From Streptomyces sp. NBC_01775 (GTDB lineage Bacteria > Actinomycetota > Actinomycetes > Streptomycetales > Streptomycetaceae): a stretch of 64,000 bases of DNA. The notes under the pieces are model-generated. The model saw only the letters and a list, made by a program, of their open reading frames with translations, had not been told where the DNA came from and did no database searches. Where the stretch lies: NCBI RefSeq assembly GCF_035917675.1, contig NZ_CP109104.1, forward strand, positions 6,324,001-6,388,000, in the 5' to 3' direction. Positions 39,329 through 49,425 of this stretch are shown in pieces (within the stretch, counting starts at the first letter, position 1; each line of letters opens with the position of its first letter). A program made the position numbers and the translations under genes.

Positions 39329-40126
39329 ATGTCCCGTTCCCTCAGAACCGCACTGCCCCTGGTGACCGTCGCCGCGCTCGCCGGCACGGCGCTGTTCGGT
39401 ATCGGCCAGGCCACCGCCGAGCACTCCGTCCCCGCCAGTGACAAGGAGATCCCCAATCTCGATCAGGTGAAGACGAAGATCGAGGCGTACTACGGGGACA
39501 TCGAGACCGAGGACGGCGAGCACTACGCCTCCCCGCGCGGCAACTACGCCAAGCAGGTGCGCGGCATCGCCGCCGACGCGCGCAAGGACATCGAGCGCGA
39601 CCTGGACAAGTACGGGAAGGCCGCGCACGGCGGGACGAAGAACAAGCCCGCCGTCGTCCTCGACGTCGACGACACCACGCTGCTCACCTACAACTTCGAG
39701 CTGCGTGTGGGCTACCACTTCAGCCAGGAGGCGCAGGACGAGTACCTGCGCACCACCGACATGGACCCCGTCTTCGGCATGCGCGAGCTGGTCAACTGGG
39801 CGCACAAGAAGGGCGTGACGGTCTTCCTCCTGACCGGCCGCAAGGAGTACCAGCGCGAGTGGAGCGTGCGGAACCTCAAGAAGGTGGGCTACCGCAATCC
39901 GGTCGACAAGGCGCACTTCTTCCTCAAGGACGAGAAGAACCCGCCCCCGTACCTGGAGTGCGGCAGCGAGTGCACCACCGTGGAGTACAAGTCGGGCACC
40001 CGCGCGCACATCGAGAAGCAGGGCTACGACATCCTCGCCAACTTCGGCGACCAGTACAGCGACCTGAAGGGCGGCCACGCCGCCAGGAAGGTCAAGCTGC
40101 CCAACCCGATGTACTACCTGCCCTGA
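39329..40126 (+). CDS. Secreted HAD-type acid phosphatase
   Basis: 265-aa exported phosphatase of the HAD / class B-III acid phosphatase group. Signal peptide 1-31 (MSRSLRTALPLVTVAALAGT, probable cleavage after ATA). HAD motif I is VVLDVDDTTLLTYNFE (two Asp, nucleophile first), motif II VFLLTGRKEYQREWSVRNL, and motif III/IV KNLKK... with DILANFGDQYSDLKGG. Downstream spacer 40127-40216 has three tandem GGTCCGGACGCAGC units and no gene. Probably scavenges phosphate from organic phosphoesters outside the cell. Confidence 0.9.
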   Translation: MSRSLRTALPLVTVAALAGTALFGIGQATAEHSVPASDKEIPNLDQVKTKIEAYYGDIETEDGEHYASPRGNYAKQVRGIAADARKDIERDLDKYGKAAHGGTKNKPAVVLDVDDTTLLTYNFELRVGYHFSQEAQDEYLRTTDMDPVFGMRELVNWAHKKGVTVFLLTGRKEYQREWSVRNLKKVGYRNPVDKAHFFLKDEKNPPPYLECGSECTTVEYKSGTRAHIEKQGYDILANFGDQYSDLKGGHAARKVKLPNPMYYLP

Positions 40127-40216
40127 CCGTCGGTCCGGACGCAGCGGTCCGGACGCAGCGGTCCGGCGCTGCCTCGGACGGAGCGGGCCGCTCCCGGCCT
40201 CCCGGTGCGGGAGCGG

Positions 40217-40492
40217 TCAGGCTCCTTCCTTCAGCACCTTTCTGACCACCTCGCGCTGCGACTCGGTCAGCTTGGGGTCGGCGCAGTAGGCCGTGCCGCC
40301 GGTGCTGTCGTCGACCTTGATCTCGTAGTGGAACCCGTCGGGCACGCCCATCGGCGGCTCGCCCAGGCCCTCGCGGAGCGCGTCGCGGACCAGTGCCGCG
40401 ATCTCGGGGGCGTCGGGGTGCCCCGTGGTGTCGAGGGTGGCCCGGCGAGTGAGCCCGCCGAAGCCACCCGTGCGGGTAACGGTGATACGCAT
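40217..40492 (-). CDS. Emfourin-like M4 protease inhibitor
   Basis: 91-aa protein resembling emfourin, the protealysin inhibitor encoded next to M4 proteases. Family-like parts are the start MRITVTRTGGFGGLTRRATL and the middle FHYEIKVDDSTGGTAYCADP, a beta-rich fold with no signal peptide. It lies 54 bases downstream of the M4 protease on the same strand, so protease and inhibitor should be co-transcribed. In the characterised Serratia pair the inhibitor blocks the active site; the same role is inferred here. Confidence 0.85.
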   Translation of the reverse strand: MRITVTRTGGFGGLTRRATLDTTGHPDAPEIAALVRDALREGLGEPPMGVPDGFHYEIKVDDSTGGTAYCADPKLTESQREVVRKVLKEGA

Positions 40493-40546
40493 ACGGCCAT
40501 CCTGGCCGCCATCCGGCCCCGCGTTAAGTGACCGGGCGGGCGGACG

Positions 40547-41665
40547 TCAGTTTCCGGCCGCATCCTGGGATGACTGGGGCGATACGCCCACCTCGGACCA
40601 GCACTTGAGCACGGCCTCCCGCTCCGCGCTGCTCTCGCCGTAGCGGCTGCTCGCCGACTCGGCGGTGGCGGCGGCGAAGGCCGCGAAGTCGCAGGTCGTC
40701 GACAGCTTGCCCGAGGTGAGGGTGTCGTACCAGATCTGCCCGGCGCGCTCCCAGGCGTGCCCGCCCAGCTCCACGGCCAGCTGGTAGAAGGCGTGGTTGG
40801 GGATGCCGGAGTTGATGTGCACGCCACCGTTGTCGGTGCCCGTGTTGACGTAGTCCTCCATCGTGGCCGGCTGCGGGTCCTTGCCGAGCACGTCGTCGTC
40901 GTAGGCGGTGCCCGGTGCTTTCATCGAGCGCAGCGCCTCGCCCTCGACCTGGTCGGTGAACAGCCCGGCGCCGATCAGCCAGTCGGCCTGGTCGGCGGTC
41001 TGGCTCAGTCCGTGCTGCTTGATGAGCGAGCCGAAGACGTCGGAGACCGACTCGTTGAGCGCGCCCGACTGGCCGAAGTACTCCAGGTTGGCGGTGTACT
41101 GCGTGACGCCGTGCGTCAGCTCGTGGCCGATCACGTCCACGGGCAGGGTGAAGTCGCGGAACAGCTCGCCGTCGCCGTCCCCGAAGACCATCTGCTTGCC
41201 GTCCCAGAACGCGTTGCCGTACTCCTCGCCGTAGTGGACCGTGGCGTCAAGCGGCAGCCCCGAGCCGTCGATCGAGTAGCGCGCGTAGGCGGACAGGTAC
41301 AGCTCGAAGGTGGCGCCCAGGCCCGCGTAGGCGCGGTTGACGGAGGCGTCCTTGGCGGGCTTGCTGCCCTCCTCCCTGACCTTCTTGCCCGGGAGGGTCT
41401 CCTTGTTCTTCGCGTCGTAGATGGTGCGCTGCGGCTTCTGGTCCGCCTCGGTGCCGGGGGTGGGCCGGGAGGGGGCCAGCGCCGAGTGGCGGATCGTGGT
41501 GACCCGGCGGCGGGTGCGCTGGGAGGCGTCCTGCTCCAGCGTGCGGCGGGCGCGCCCGGAGAGCGTCTCGTTCTCGCCCCGGGAGAGCCGGTCGAGGAGG
41601 TGCGGGGGCACGATCGTGCAGAAGACAGGATGGAACTGCTGCGAGTGCGCGGGATGTGCGTCCAT
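40547..41665 (-). CDS. M4 (thermolysin/protealysin-type) metalloprotease
   Basis: 372-aa zinc metalloprotease of the protealysin branch. It has no signal peptide. Instead the N-terminus has the short propeptide with HPVFCTIVPPHLLDRL (the PPL motif of protealysin-like proteins). Zinc and catalytic motif is VIGHELTHGVTQ (HExxH), the third ligand is in GALNESVSDVFG (E), and the catalytic His region is NGGVHINSGIPNHAFYQLAV. ATG 41665 is preferred over a TTG three codons earlier. The C-terminal Peptidase_M4_C domain is complete. The linked emfourin-like gene suggests an intracellular or conditionally exported protease kept safe by its inhibitor. Confidence 0.94.
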   Translation of the reverse strand: MDAHPAHSQQFHPVFCTIVPPHLLDRLSRGENETLSGRARRTLEQDASQRTRRRVTTIRHSALAPSRPTPGTEADQKPQRTIYDAKNKETLPGKKVREEGSKPAKDASVNRAYAGLGATFELYLSAYARYSIDGSGLPLDATVHYGEEYGNAFWDGKQMVFGDGDGELFRDFTLPVDVIGHELTHGVTQYTANLEYFGQSGALNESVSDVFGSLIKQHGLSQTADQADWLIGAGLFTDQVEGEALRSMKAPGTAYDDDVLGKDPQPATMEDYVNTGTDNGGVHINSGIPNHAFYQLAVELGGHAWERAGQIWYDTLTSGKLSTTCDFAAFAAATAESASSRYGESSAEREAVLKCWSEVGVSPQSSQDAAGN

Positions 41666-41794
41666 AAGACGCAATGTGGCACTACGTCATCGCTGTGTCA
41701 CCGGGCGCTGCCAGAATTCGCACAAATCGTTGTTGAACGGCCCTTCCGCATGCGCATCTCCTGCCGATGCGGTATCCCGCATGGTGATACGCCC

Positions 41795-41823
41795 CTGTCG
41801 GCTCGTGGGGCCTCCGTTATGCT
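41795..41823 (+). promoter_or_regulatory. Candidate leuA leader promoter
   Basis: CTGTCG (41795-41800) and TATGCT (41818-41823) resemble weak -35 and good -10 boxes with a 17-base spacer. Transcription would start at about 41828-41831, only a few bases before the leader peptide ATG at 41833, which would then be leaderless or nearly so. Confidence 0.45.
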
Positions 41824-41832
41824 GCGGACATC

Positions 41833-41880
41833 ATGCGTTTCGGGCTGCTTCTTCTTAGCTGCCGCGGCGAGGGTCTGTAG
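41833..41880 (+). CDS. leuA leader peptide (15 aa, Leu-rich)
   Basis: ATG at 41833 opens a 15-codon frame, MRFGLLLLSCRGEGL, ending at TAG 41878-41880. Four consecutive leucine codons (CTG CTT CTT CTT) and a fifth before the stop are the hallmark of a ribosome-mediated attenuator that senses charged tRNA-Leu. It lies 160 bases upstream of leuA (leucine biosynthesis) and is followed by nested stems. Leader peptides of this kind upstream of leuA have been predicted in actinobacteria by comparative studies. No RBS is obvious, consistent with leaderless translation from the promoter just upstream. Confidence 0.88.
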   Translation: MRFGLLLLSCRGEGL

Positions 41881-43803
<1,923 letters not shown>

Positions 43804-43809
43804 GAACTC

Positions 43810-43844
43810 GCTCCCGGGTGAGGGCGCGGCTCTCACCCGGGAGC
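43810..43844 (+). terminator. leuA terminator hairpin
   Basis: Perfect 13-bp inverted repeat, GCTCCCGGGTGAG (43810-43822) and its complement at 43832-43844, with a 9-nt loop, 6 bases after the leuA stop. Beyond it, 43845-44192 holds only G/C-rich non-coding sequence and, near 44142, GTTAATATCACG that may form part of the next promoter. Confidence 0.85.
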
Positions 43845-44192
43845 TGGTCTCCGGGGCCTCGTCGGCCCCACGGCCCCACCGGCCCCACTGGTCTCCTTCG
43901 TGAACTCGGGCCGGCACGGGCCTCTCCTGCCGCGCCTGTGCCCTCCCGCGTGCCTCCCGGCGCGGCGCGGCCGGCGGCGGAGCCCGGCTCAAGGGCCTCT
44001 CAGGCCCCCTCTTGGGTGCCGACCTCAATCGGTCCGCCGACCGCCTCGCGAGCCGCTGACCAGCGGCGTATGCCCCGGGCGCACGCCGTCGGGGAAACAA
44101 CGGCGCATCCAGGGTGCTGACGGGGCGGCGTCGCTGTGGTTAATATCACGTCACCCGGCGACGTTGCCGAATCGTGATGGAGGTGCGAGGTC

Positions 44193-44864
44193 ATGCGCCA
44201 ACGACCCTTCCGTGTACGTCTCGCAGGGGTCCGCACGAGCTGGCGCACCCTCGATGACGGTGATTTCTTCTGCCCCGACTGCGGCGGTGACCGCCGCTAC
44301 CGCAGGCGGACAGGGCGCCGCCGCTTCGTCCTCCTCGGCGTTCCGCTGGTGCCGCGTGGCCCTGCCGGGCCTGTCGTCGAATGTGTCGCGTGCCGCGCGC
44401 ACTTCGCCGCCGACGTGCTCGACCACCCCACCACCACCCGGCTGTCGGCCATGCTCCGCGAGGCCGTGCACAGCGTGGCGCTCGCCGTGCTGGCGGCGGG
44501 CGGCGCCGACGCGCGGCCCGTGCGCGAGACCGCCGTCGAGACGGTGCGCGCCGCGGGCTTCCCCGGCTGCACCGAGGAGGAGCTGACGGCGCTGCTCGCC
44601 GCGCTCACCGCCGAGAGCAGAAGCCGCAGAAGCCAGGGGCACATCTCGCGGGAGATCGAGCTGCACGAGGTGCTGGCCCCGCTCGCCCCGCACCTGGCGG
44701 TCCCCGGCCGCGAGAGCCTGCTGCTCCAGGGCGCGCGCATCGCGCTGGCCGACGGGCTGTACTGCTCGGCGGAGCGCGAGGTGCTGGCCACCGTCGGGCG
44801 GGCGCTGGAGATCGGCGCCGAGGATGTCGACCGGCTGCTGGCGGAGGCCCGTACCCCCTCCTGA
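44193..44864 (+). CDS. TerB-like protein with N-terminal zinc ribbon
   Basis: 223-aa protein. The first 70 residues form a zinc-ribbon-like unit: FFCPDCGGDRRYRRR followed by VECVACRAHFAADV (two CxxC pairs). The rest (about 75-220) is all-helical and TerB/DjlA-like, with ALADGLYCSAEREVLATVGR near the end matching the TerB D-G-x2-x3-E pattern. TerB proteins are linked to tellurite resistance and membrane stress complexes. This stand-alone gene is not in a ter cluster, so its role is open. ATG 44193 has a GGAGG ribosome site close upstream. Confidence 0.82.
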   Translation: MRQRPFRVRLAGVRTSWRTLDDGDFFCPDCGGDRRYRRRTGRRRFVLLGVPLVPRGPAGPVVECVACRAHFAADVLDHPTTTRLSAMLREAVHSVALAVLAAGGADARPVRETAVETVRAAGFPGCTEEELTALLAALTAESRSRRSQGHISREIELHEVLAPLAPHLAVPGRESLLLQGARIALADGLYCSAEREVLATVGRALEIGAEDVDRLLAEARTPS

Positions 44865-44952
44865 GCGGCCCGACAGCGGGCCTTCCGGGCAACCAACAGG
44901 CGGGTTAAGCACGGGTATTGACTCCTGCGCCGCCCGCTGATGACATCCCGTC

Positions 44953-46377
44953 ATGACGAGCCCGGACGGCCCGACCAGCACGAACATCCCCTTCGCGAAC
45001 GTCCCCGATGCGAACGTCCCCGAGGTCCCCCGCTTTCCCGACGGGTTCCTGTGGGGCGTGTCCACCTCGGCGTTCCAGATCGAGGGAGCCGTGGACGAGG
45101 ACGGGCGCGGGCCCTCGGTGTGGGACGCCTTCGCCGCGCGCCCCGACAGCGTCAAGGACGGCAGCGATGCCGCCGTCGCCACCGGGCACTACCACCGCTG
45201 GCCCGAGGACCTCGCCCTCCTGGAGGAGCTGGGGGTGGGCGCCTACCGCTTCTCGGTGTCCTGGCCGCGGGTCCTGCCCGAAGGCGGCGGCCCCGTCAAC
45301 GGCCCAGGGCTGGACTTCTACGACAGGCTCGTCGACGCGCTGTGCGAGGCCGGGATCCAGCCCGTGCCCACGCTCTTCCACTGGGACACCCCGCTGCCCC
45401 TCGAAGAGCGCGGCGGCTGGCTGGAGCGGGACACCGCGCGGCGGTTCGCGGACTACGCCGACACCGTCGCGGCGCGCCTCGGTGACCGGGTCGCCCACTG
45501 GACCACGCTCAACGAACCGGCCGAAGTCACCCTGCTCGGCTACGGTCTGGGCGAGCACGCACCCGGCAGACGGCTCCTGTTCGACGCGCTGCCCGCAGCC
45601 CACCACCAGCTCCTCGGGCACGGTCTGGCCGTCCGCGCGCTGCGCGCACGCGGCGCCCGCTCGGTCGGCGTCGCCAACTCGCACGGGCCGGTGTGGTCGC
45701 TCTCGGACGGCGAGGAGGACCGGGGCGCCGCCGAGTTCTACGACCTTGTCACCAACCGGATGTTCGCCGATCCGCTGCTGCTGGGACGCTACCCGGACGA
45801 CGGGCTGGCGGCGCTGCTGCCGGGCCCCGTCGAGGACGACCTGAAGGTCATCAGCGAGCCGCTGGACTGGTACGGCGTCAACTACTACCAGCCCACCCTC
45901 GTCGGCGCCCCCGACCCCGAGGCCCCGGCGGGCGAGTTCGCGGGCATCGGCATGCCTGCCGGACTGCCCTTCGGCATACGGGAGATACCCGGCAAGGAGC
46001 GCACCGGATTCGGCTGGGCCGTCGTCCCCGAAGGGCTGCCGGAGACGCTGCGCACCTTCCGCGAGCGCTACGGGGACCGGCTGCCGCCCGTGATGATCAC
46101 CGAGAACGGCTGCGCGTACCCGGACCCCGTGCACGACCGAGGACGGGTCGACTTCCTCCGGGCCCACCTGTGCGCGCTGCACGAGGCCGTCGCCGAGGGG
46201 ATCGACGTACGCGGCTACTTCGTGTGGTCCCTGATGGACAACTTCGAGTGGGCGGAGGGGTACCGGCAGCGCTTCGGGCTCGTCCATGTCGACTACGGGA
46301 CGCTGGAGCGCACCCCGAAGGACTCCTTCCGCTGGCTGCGCCACGTACTGCGGCAGCAGCGCGGCGGCAGCCGGTGA
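44953..46377 (+). CDS. GH1 family beta-glucosidase
   Basis: 474-aa glycoside hydrolase of family 1, hydrolysing beta-glucosides such as cellobiose. No signal peptide, so cytosolic. Motifs in order: FPDGFLWGVSTSAFQIEGAV (N-terminal GH1 signature), GVGAYRFSVSWPRVLPEGGG, acid/base glutamate in TTLNEPAEV, NYYQPTLV, nucleophile glutamate in MITENGCAYPD, and YFVWSLMDNFEWAEGYRQRF. The N-terminal 25 residues (repeated NVPDANVPEVP) are a short repeat unrelated to catalysis. It likely works with an ABC cellodextrin importer elsewhere. Confidence 0.94.
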   Translation: MTSPDGPTSTNIPFANVPDANVPEVPRFPDGFLWGVSTSAFQIEGAVDEDGRGPSVWDAFAARPDSVKDGSDAAVATGHYHRWPEDLALLEELGVGAYRFSVSWPRVLPEGGGPVNGPGLDFYDRLVDALCEAGIQPVPTLFHWDTPLPLEERGGWLERDTARRFADYADTVAARLGDRVAHWTTLNEPAEVTLLGYGLGEHAPGRRLLFDALPAAHHQLLGHGLAVRALRARGARSVGVANSHGPVWSLSDGEEDRGAAEFYDLVTNRMFADPLLLGRYPDDGLAALLPGPVEDDLKVISEPLDWYGVNYYQPTLVGAPDPEAPAGEFAGIGMPAGLPFGIREIPGKERTGFGWAVVPEGLPETLRTFRERYGDRLPPVMITENGCAYPDPVHDRGRVDFLRAHLCALHEAVAEGIDVRGYFVWSLMDNFEWAEGYRQRFGLVHVDYGTLERTPKDSFRWLRHVLRQQRGGSR

Positions 46378-46481
46378 CGATGCCCCTGGCCGCGTCCGGG
46401 GTGCCGCGCGGGCGTCAACTCCCGGGCGCAGGCGTGCGCTAATGCGCGAACCTCTACTCTTAGGCCCTCCACGTAAGGGAA

Positions 46482-47211
46482 TTGACGAACAGTTCGGAAC
46501 GGGGTGTGCGGGTGGAAGCGGGGGAGGCGAGCGGCGGAGAGCTGATCGGCAAGGTGCTCGGGGAGCGTTACCGGGTGACCTCGGTGATCGGGCGCGGCGG
46601 GATGGGCGTGGTCGCCCGGGCGGTGGACGAACCGCTCGGCCGGGAGGTCGCCGTCAAGATCCTGCGGGCGTTCACCGACACCTCCGCTTTCGAACTGGGC
46701 GACCTGCGCGAACGGATGCGGCGGGAGGCGCAGGCCGCCGCCCGCATCCGGCACGGCGGCGTGGTCACCGTGCACGACGTGACCGAGGACCAGGGTCTGC
46801 CGGTCATCGTCATGGAACTGGTCGACGGCCCCTCCCTGGACGACGTGCTGAGGGAGCGCGGCACGCTGGAGCCGCACGAGGCCGCCGCCATCGGCGCGAA
46901 GCTGATGGACGCGCTCGACGCCGCGCACCGGGTCGGCGTGCTCCACCGGGACGTCAAGCCGGGAAACGTCTTGCTGGAGCACGGCGGCCGGGTCGTCCTC
47001 ACGGACTTCGGCATCGCGAGCATGGGCGCCGCGGGCGACGACCCCGTCACCAAGCTGACCCGCAGCGGTGATCTCGTCGGCTCCCTCGACTTCCTGCCGC
47101 CCGAGCGCGCGCAGGGCCGGGAGCCGGGGCCCGCCTCCGACATCTGGTCGCTCGGCATGACCCTGTACGCGGCCGTGGAGGGCACCTGGCCCTTCCGCCG
47201 CACCTCCGCGT
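46482..47211 (+). pseudogene. Ser/Thr protein kinase truncated inside subdomain IX
   Basis: Pkn-type kinase remnant. It keeps GKVLGERYRVTSVIGRGGMG (P-loop), VAVKIL (ATP lysine), HRDVKPGNVLLEHG (catalytic loop), TDFGIAS (DFG) and DIWSLGMTLYAAVEGTWPF. After FRRTSA (about 47209) the kinase sequence stops abruptly. The usual helical lobe that follows, the juxtamembrane, membrane and sensor parts are missing. The frame continues into unrelated sequence until a stop at 47403. The likely start is TTG 46482 or GTG 46503, as RVEAGEASGG-type starts are common. The missing C-lobe helices G-I make it unlikely to be functional. Confidence 0.88.
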
Positions 47212-47287
47212 CGAGGGCACCAACACGACGGGCTGGATGTCCAACGACAACCTCACCCGCCCAAGCGGCGCCTCCACCCGCTGCTAG
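47210..47287 (+). pseudogene. C-terminal scrap, possible SH3-like tail
   Basis: In a frame different from the kinase, a 25-codon segment reads VEGTNTTGWMSNDNL and ends at TAG 47285. The G-T-N-T-T-G-W-M pattern recalls the end of bacterial SH3 domains in secreted Streptomyces proteins. Both flanks share GAGGGCACC with the kinase segment just before it, a possible microhomology junction. Weak identification. Confidence 0.4.
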
Positions 47288-47295
47288 CCGCCCCC

Positions 47296-47415
47296 TCCAC
47301 CCGCTCCAAGACCCACGTCAGCCGCATCATGGGCAACCTCACCGTGCGCGACCGTGCGCGACTGGTGATAGCCGCCTGCGAATCCGGCCTGGTCACCCCA
47401 GGTAGCCCCGCCTGA
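47296..47415 (+). pseudogene. C-terminal fragment of a LuxR/NarL response regulator
   Basis: Reads SKTHVSRIMGNLTVRDRARL then VIAACESGLVTPG and stops at TGA 47413. This is the last helices of a LuxR-type DNA-binding domain (expected: TVKTHVSRILxKLxLRDRAQ). The receiver and the first HTH helices are missing. It lies between the kinase remnant and recO, so it is debris from a deletion or recombination. Confidence 0.8.
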
Positions 47416-47472
47416 CACCGGCGTACGCGAGAATGACCGCATGCGGTGTCCCCCTGACGAGACGGTGATCGC

Positions 47473-47615
47473 GTGAGCCTGTTCCGCGACGACGGCATCG
47501 TCCTGCGCACCCAGCTGCGTTCTTCCGGGGGACACCCCCCGTACCCCCGGCCGGAGCGCGGGATGGTGGCCCGATGAGCCTGTTCCGCGACGACGGCATC
47601 GTCCTGCGCACCCAG
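47473..47615 (+). repeat. 41-bp duplication of the recO 5' end flanking a palindromic repeat
   Basis: The first 41 bases after the recO start G (TGAGCCTGTTCCGCGACGAC and on) occur at 47474-47514 and again, identically, at 47575-47615. Between them are 60 bases containing a palindromic repeat (about 47521-47553, CTTCCGGGGGACACCCCCCG then TACCCCCGGCCGG) of the same family as 21353-21490 and 56848-56970. The first copy has a GTG start but leads into the repeat instead of recO. Confidence 0.93.
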
Positions 47616-48332
47616 AAGCTCGGCGAAGCCGACCGCATCATCACGATGCTCACGCGCGGTCACGGGCGGGTGCGGGCTGTGGCGCGGGGGGTGCGGCGGA
47701 CGAAGTCGAAGTTCGGGGCGCGGCTGGAGCCCTTCAGCCATGTTGACGTGCAATTCTTCGCGCGGGGGAGCGAGCTGGTGGGGCGGGGGCTGCCGCTGTG
47801 CACGCAGACGGAGACGATCGCGGCGTACGGCCAGGGCATCGTCTCCGACTACGACCGCTACACCGCCGGTACGGCCATGCTGGAGACCGCGGAGCGGTTC
47901 ACCGATCATGAGGGCGAGCCGAACGTGCAGCAGTATCTGCTGCTGGTCGGCGGGCTGCGCACCCTCGCGTCCGGGGAGCACGGCCCGGGGCTCGTGCTCG
48001 ACGCCTTCTTGCTGCGCTCCCTGGCGATGGGCGGCTACGCCCCCAGCTTCGCGGACTGCGCCAAGTGCGGGCTGCCGGGTCCCAACCGGTTCTTCTCCGT
48101 CGCCTCGGGCGGCGTGGTGTGCGGGGACTGCCGGGTCCCGGGCAGCGTCGTGCCCTCGCCGGAGGCGCTGCGGCTGCTGGGCGCCCTGCTGACTGGAGAC
48201 TGGGAGACGGCGGACGCCGCCGAGAGACGGCACTGCCGCGAGGGCGCGGGGCTGGTCTCGGCGTATCTGCACTGGCACCTGGAGCGGGGGCTGCGCTCCC
48301 TGCGGTACGTGCGCCAGGTGCCGAACGGTTAG
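47574..48332 (+). CDS. recO: DNA repair protein RecO
   Basis: Recombination mediator that loads RecA with RecF and RecR and anneals single strands. 252 aa from ATG 47574. The N-terminal OB fold has SLFRDDGIVLRTQKLGEADR and RVRAVARGVRRTKSKFGARL. The C-terminal domain keeps the zinc cysteines in FADCAKCGL and VVCGDCRVPG. The upstream region is disrupted: a partial copy of its own first 14 codons and a palindromic repeat sit directly before the start. The ribosome site before ATG 47574 (GGATGG) is modest, so expression may differ from relatives. uppS follows 51 bases later. Confidence 0.95.
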   Translation: MSLFRDDGIVLRTQKLGEADRIITMLTRGHGRVRAVARGVRRTKSKFGARLEPFSHVDVQFFARGSELVGRGLPLCTQTETIAAYGQGIVSDYDRYTAGTAMLETAERFTDHEGEPNVQQYLLLVGGLRTLASGEHGPGLVLDAFLLRSLAMGGYAPSFADCAKCGLPGPNRFFSVASGGVVCGDCRVPGSVVPSPEALRLLGALLTGDWETADAAERRHCREGAGLVSAYLHWHLERGLRSLRYVRQVPNG

Positions 48333-48383
48333 GCTCGACGGGGTCCCTGTCCCCCCGTTCGCCCCCGCTGGAGATGAGTACCG

Positions 48384-49238
48384 ATGGCACGCCGCGGAAT
48401 GCTGTCCTGGTCGCAGCAGCAGCGCGAGTACGTGAGGCCCGAGCCGCACCCTTCGGGTGCCCGGCCTCCCAAGATCCCCGGCGAGCTGGTCCCGGGGCAT
48501 GTGGCGGTCGTCATGGACGGCAACGGCCGGTGGGCCAAGCAGCGCGGGCTGCCCCGTACCGAGGGCCACAAGGTGGGCGAGGGCGTCGTGCTGGACGTGC
48601 TCAAGGGCTGCCTGGAGATGGGCGTCAAGAATCTGTCGCTGTACGCCTTCTCCACGGAGAACTGGAAGCGCTCGCCCGAAGAGGTCCGCTTCCTGATGAA
48701 CTTCAACCGTGACGTGATCCGCAGGCGCCGGGACGAGATGGACGCGCTGGGTATCCGCATCCGCTGGGTGGGCCGGATGCCCAAGCTGTGGAAGTCGGTC
48801 GTCCAGGAGCTCCAGGTCGCCCAGGAGCAGACGCGGAACAACGACGCGATGACGCTCTACTTCTGCGTCAATTACGGCGGCCGGGCCGAGATCGCGGACG
48901 CGGCGCGCGGCATCGCGGAGGACGTGAAGGCGGGCCGCCTGGACCCGGGCAAGGTCAACGAGAAGACCCTCGCGAAGTACATGTACTACCGGGACATGCC
49001 CGACGTCGACCTGTTCCTGCGCCCCTCCGGCGAGCAGCGCACCTCCAACTACCTGCTGTGGCAGAGCGCGTACGCCGAGATGGTCTACCAGGACGTGCTG
49101 TGGCCGGACTTCGACCGGCGCGACCTGTGGGCGGCGTGCCTGGAGTACGCCCAGCGCGACCGCCGCTTCGGCGGCGCGCTGCCCGTGGAAGGGGCGGAGC
49201 AGGAGCAGGAGCAGGAGCCCGGCGGCGAGACCTCCTAG
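48384..49238 (+). CDS. uppS: Isoprenyl (undecaprenyl-type) diphosphate synthase
   Basis: Cis-prenyltransferase making the long polyprenyl diphosphate carrier for cell-wall synthesis. 284 aa. An N-terminal extension of about 35 residues precedes the catalytic [20 protein letters not shown] (catalytic Asp in MDGNGRW), then [24 protein letters not shown], and the C-terminal substrate motif [20 protein letters not shown]. The tail carries repeated Gln-Glu (EQEQEQEP). It follows recO, as in other actinobacteria. Confidence 0.96.
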   Translation: MARRGMLSWSQQQREYVRPEPHPSGARPPKIPGELVPGHVAVVMDGNGRWAKQRGLPRTEGHKVGEGVVLDVLKGCLEMGVKNLSLYAFSTENWKRSPEEVRFLMNFNRDVIRRRRDEMDALGIRIRWVGRMPKLWKSVVQELQVAQEQTRNNDAMTLYFCVNYGGRAEIADAARGIAEDVKAGRLDPGKVNEKTLAKYMYYRDMPDVDLFLRPSGEQRTSNYLLWQSAYAEMVYQDVLWPDFDRRDLWAACLEYAQRDRRFGGALPVEGAEQEQEQEPGGETS

Positions 49239-49320
49239 TGCCGTGACCGGCAATGTTTGCCCGTCAAGGAGCGTGCGTGCCGGGCGGCGCGACGGGGCAA
49301 AGCTTGCCGGGAGGGGCACT

Positions 49321-49425
49321 AGCTGGTGCTGAGCAGGGGCTGCCCCTGTCTGTGCTGTGCAGAGTGCGGGTGTGTCGGGGCTCGTCGCGCAGTTCCTCGC
49401 GCCCCCTTGGGGCTCTCCTAGCCGC
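49321..49425 (+). repeat. Dispersed Streptomyces-type intergenic repeat, copy B
   Basis: Matches copy A (33145-33255) and the inverse copy C (about 53330-53430). Shared stretches are GAGCAGGGGCTGCCCCTG, TGCAGAGTGCGGGTG and CGCAGTTCCTCGCGCCCCC. It fills the spacer after uppS and overlaps the end of the next minus-strand gene by a few bases. The remaining spacer (49239-49320) shows nothing else. Confidence 0.85.
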
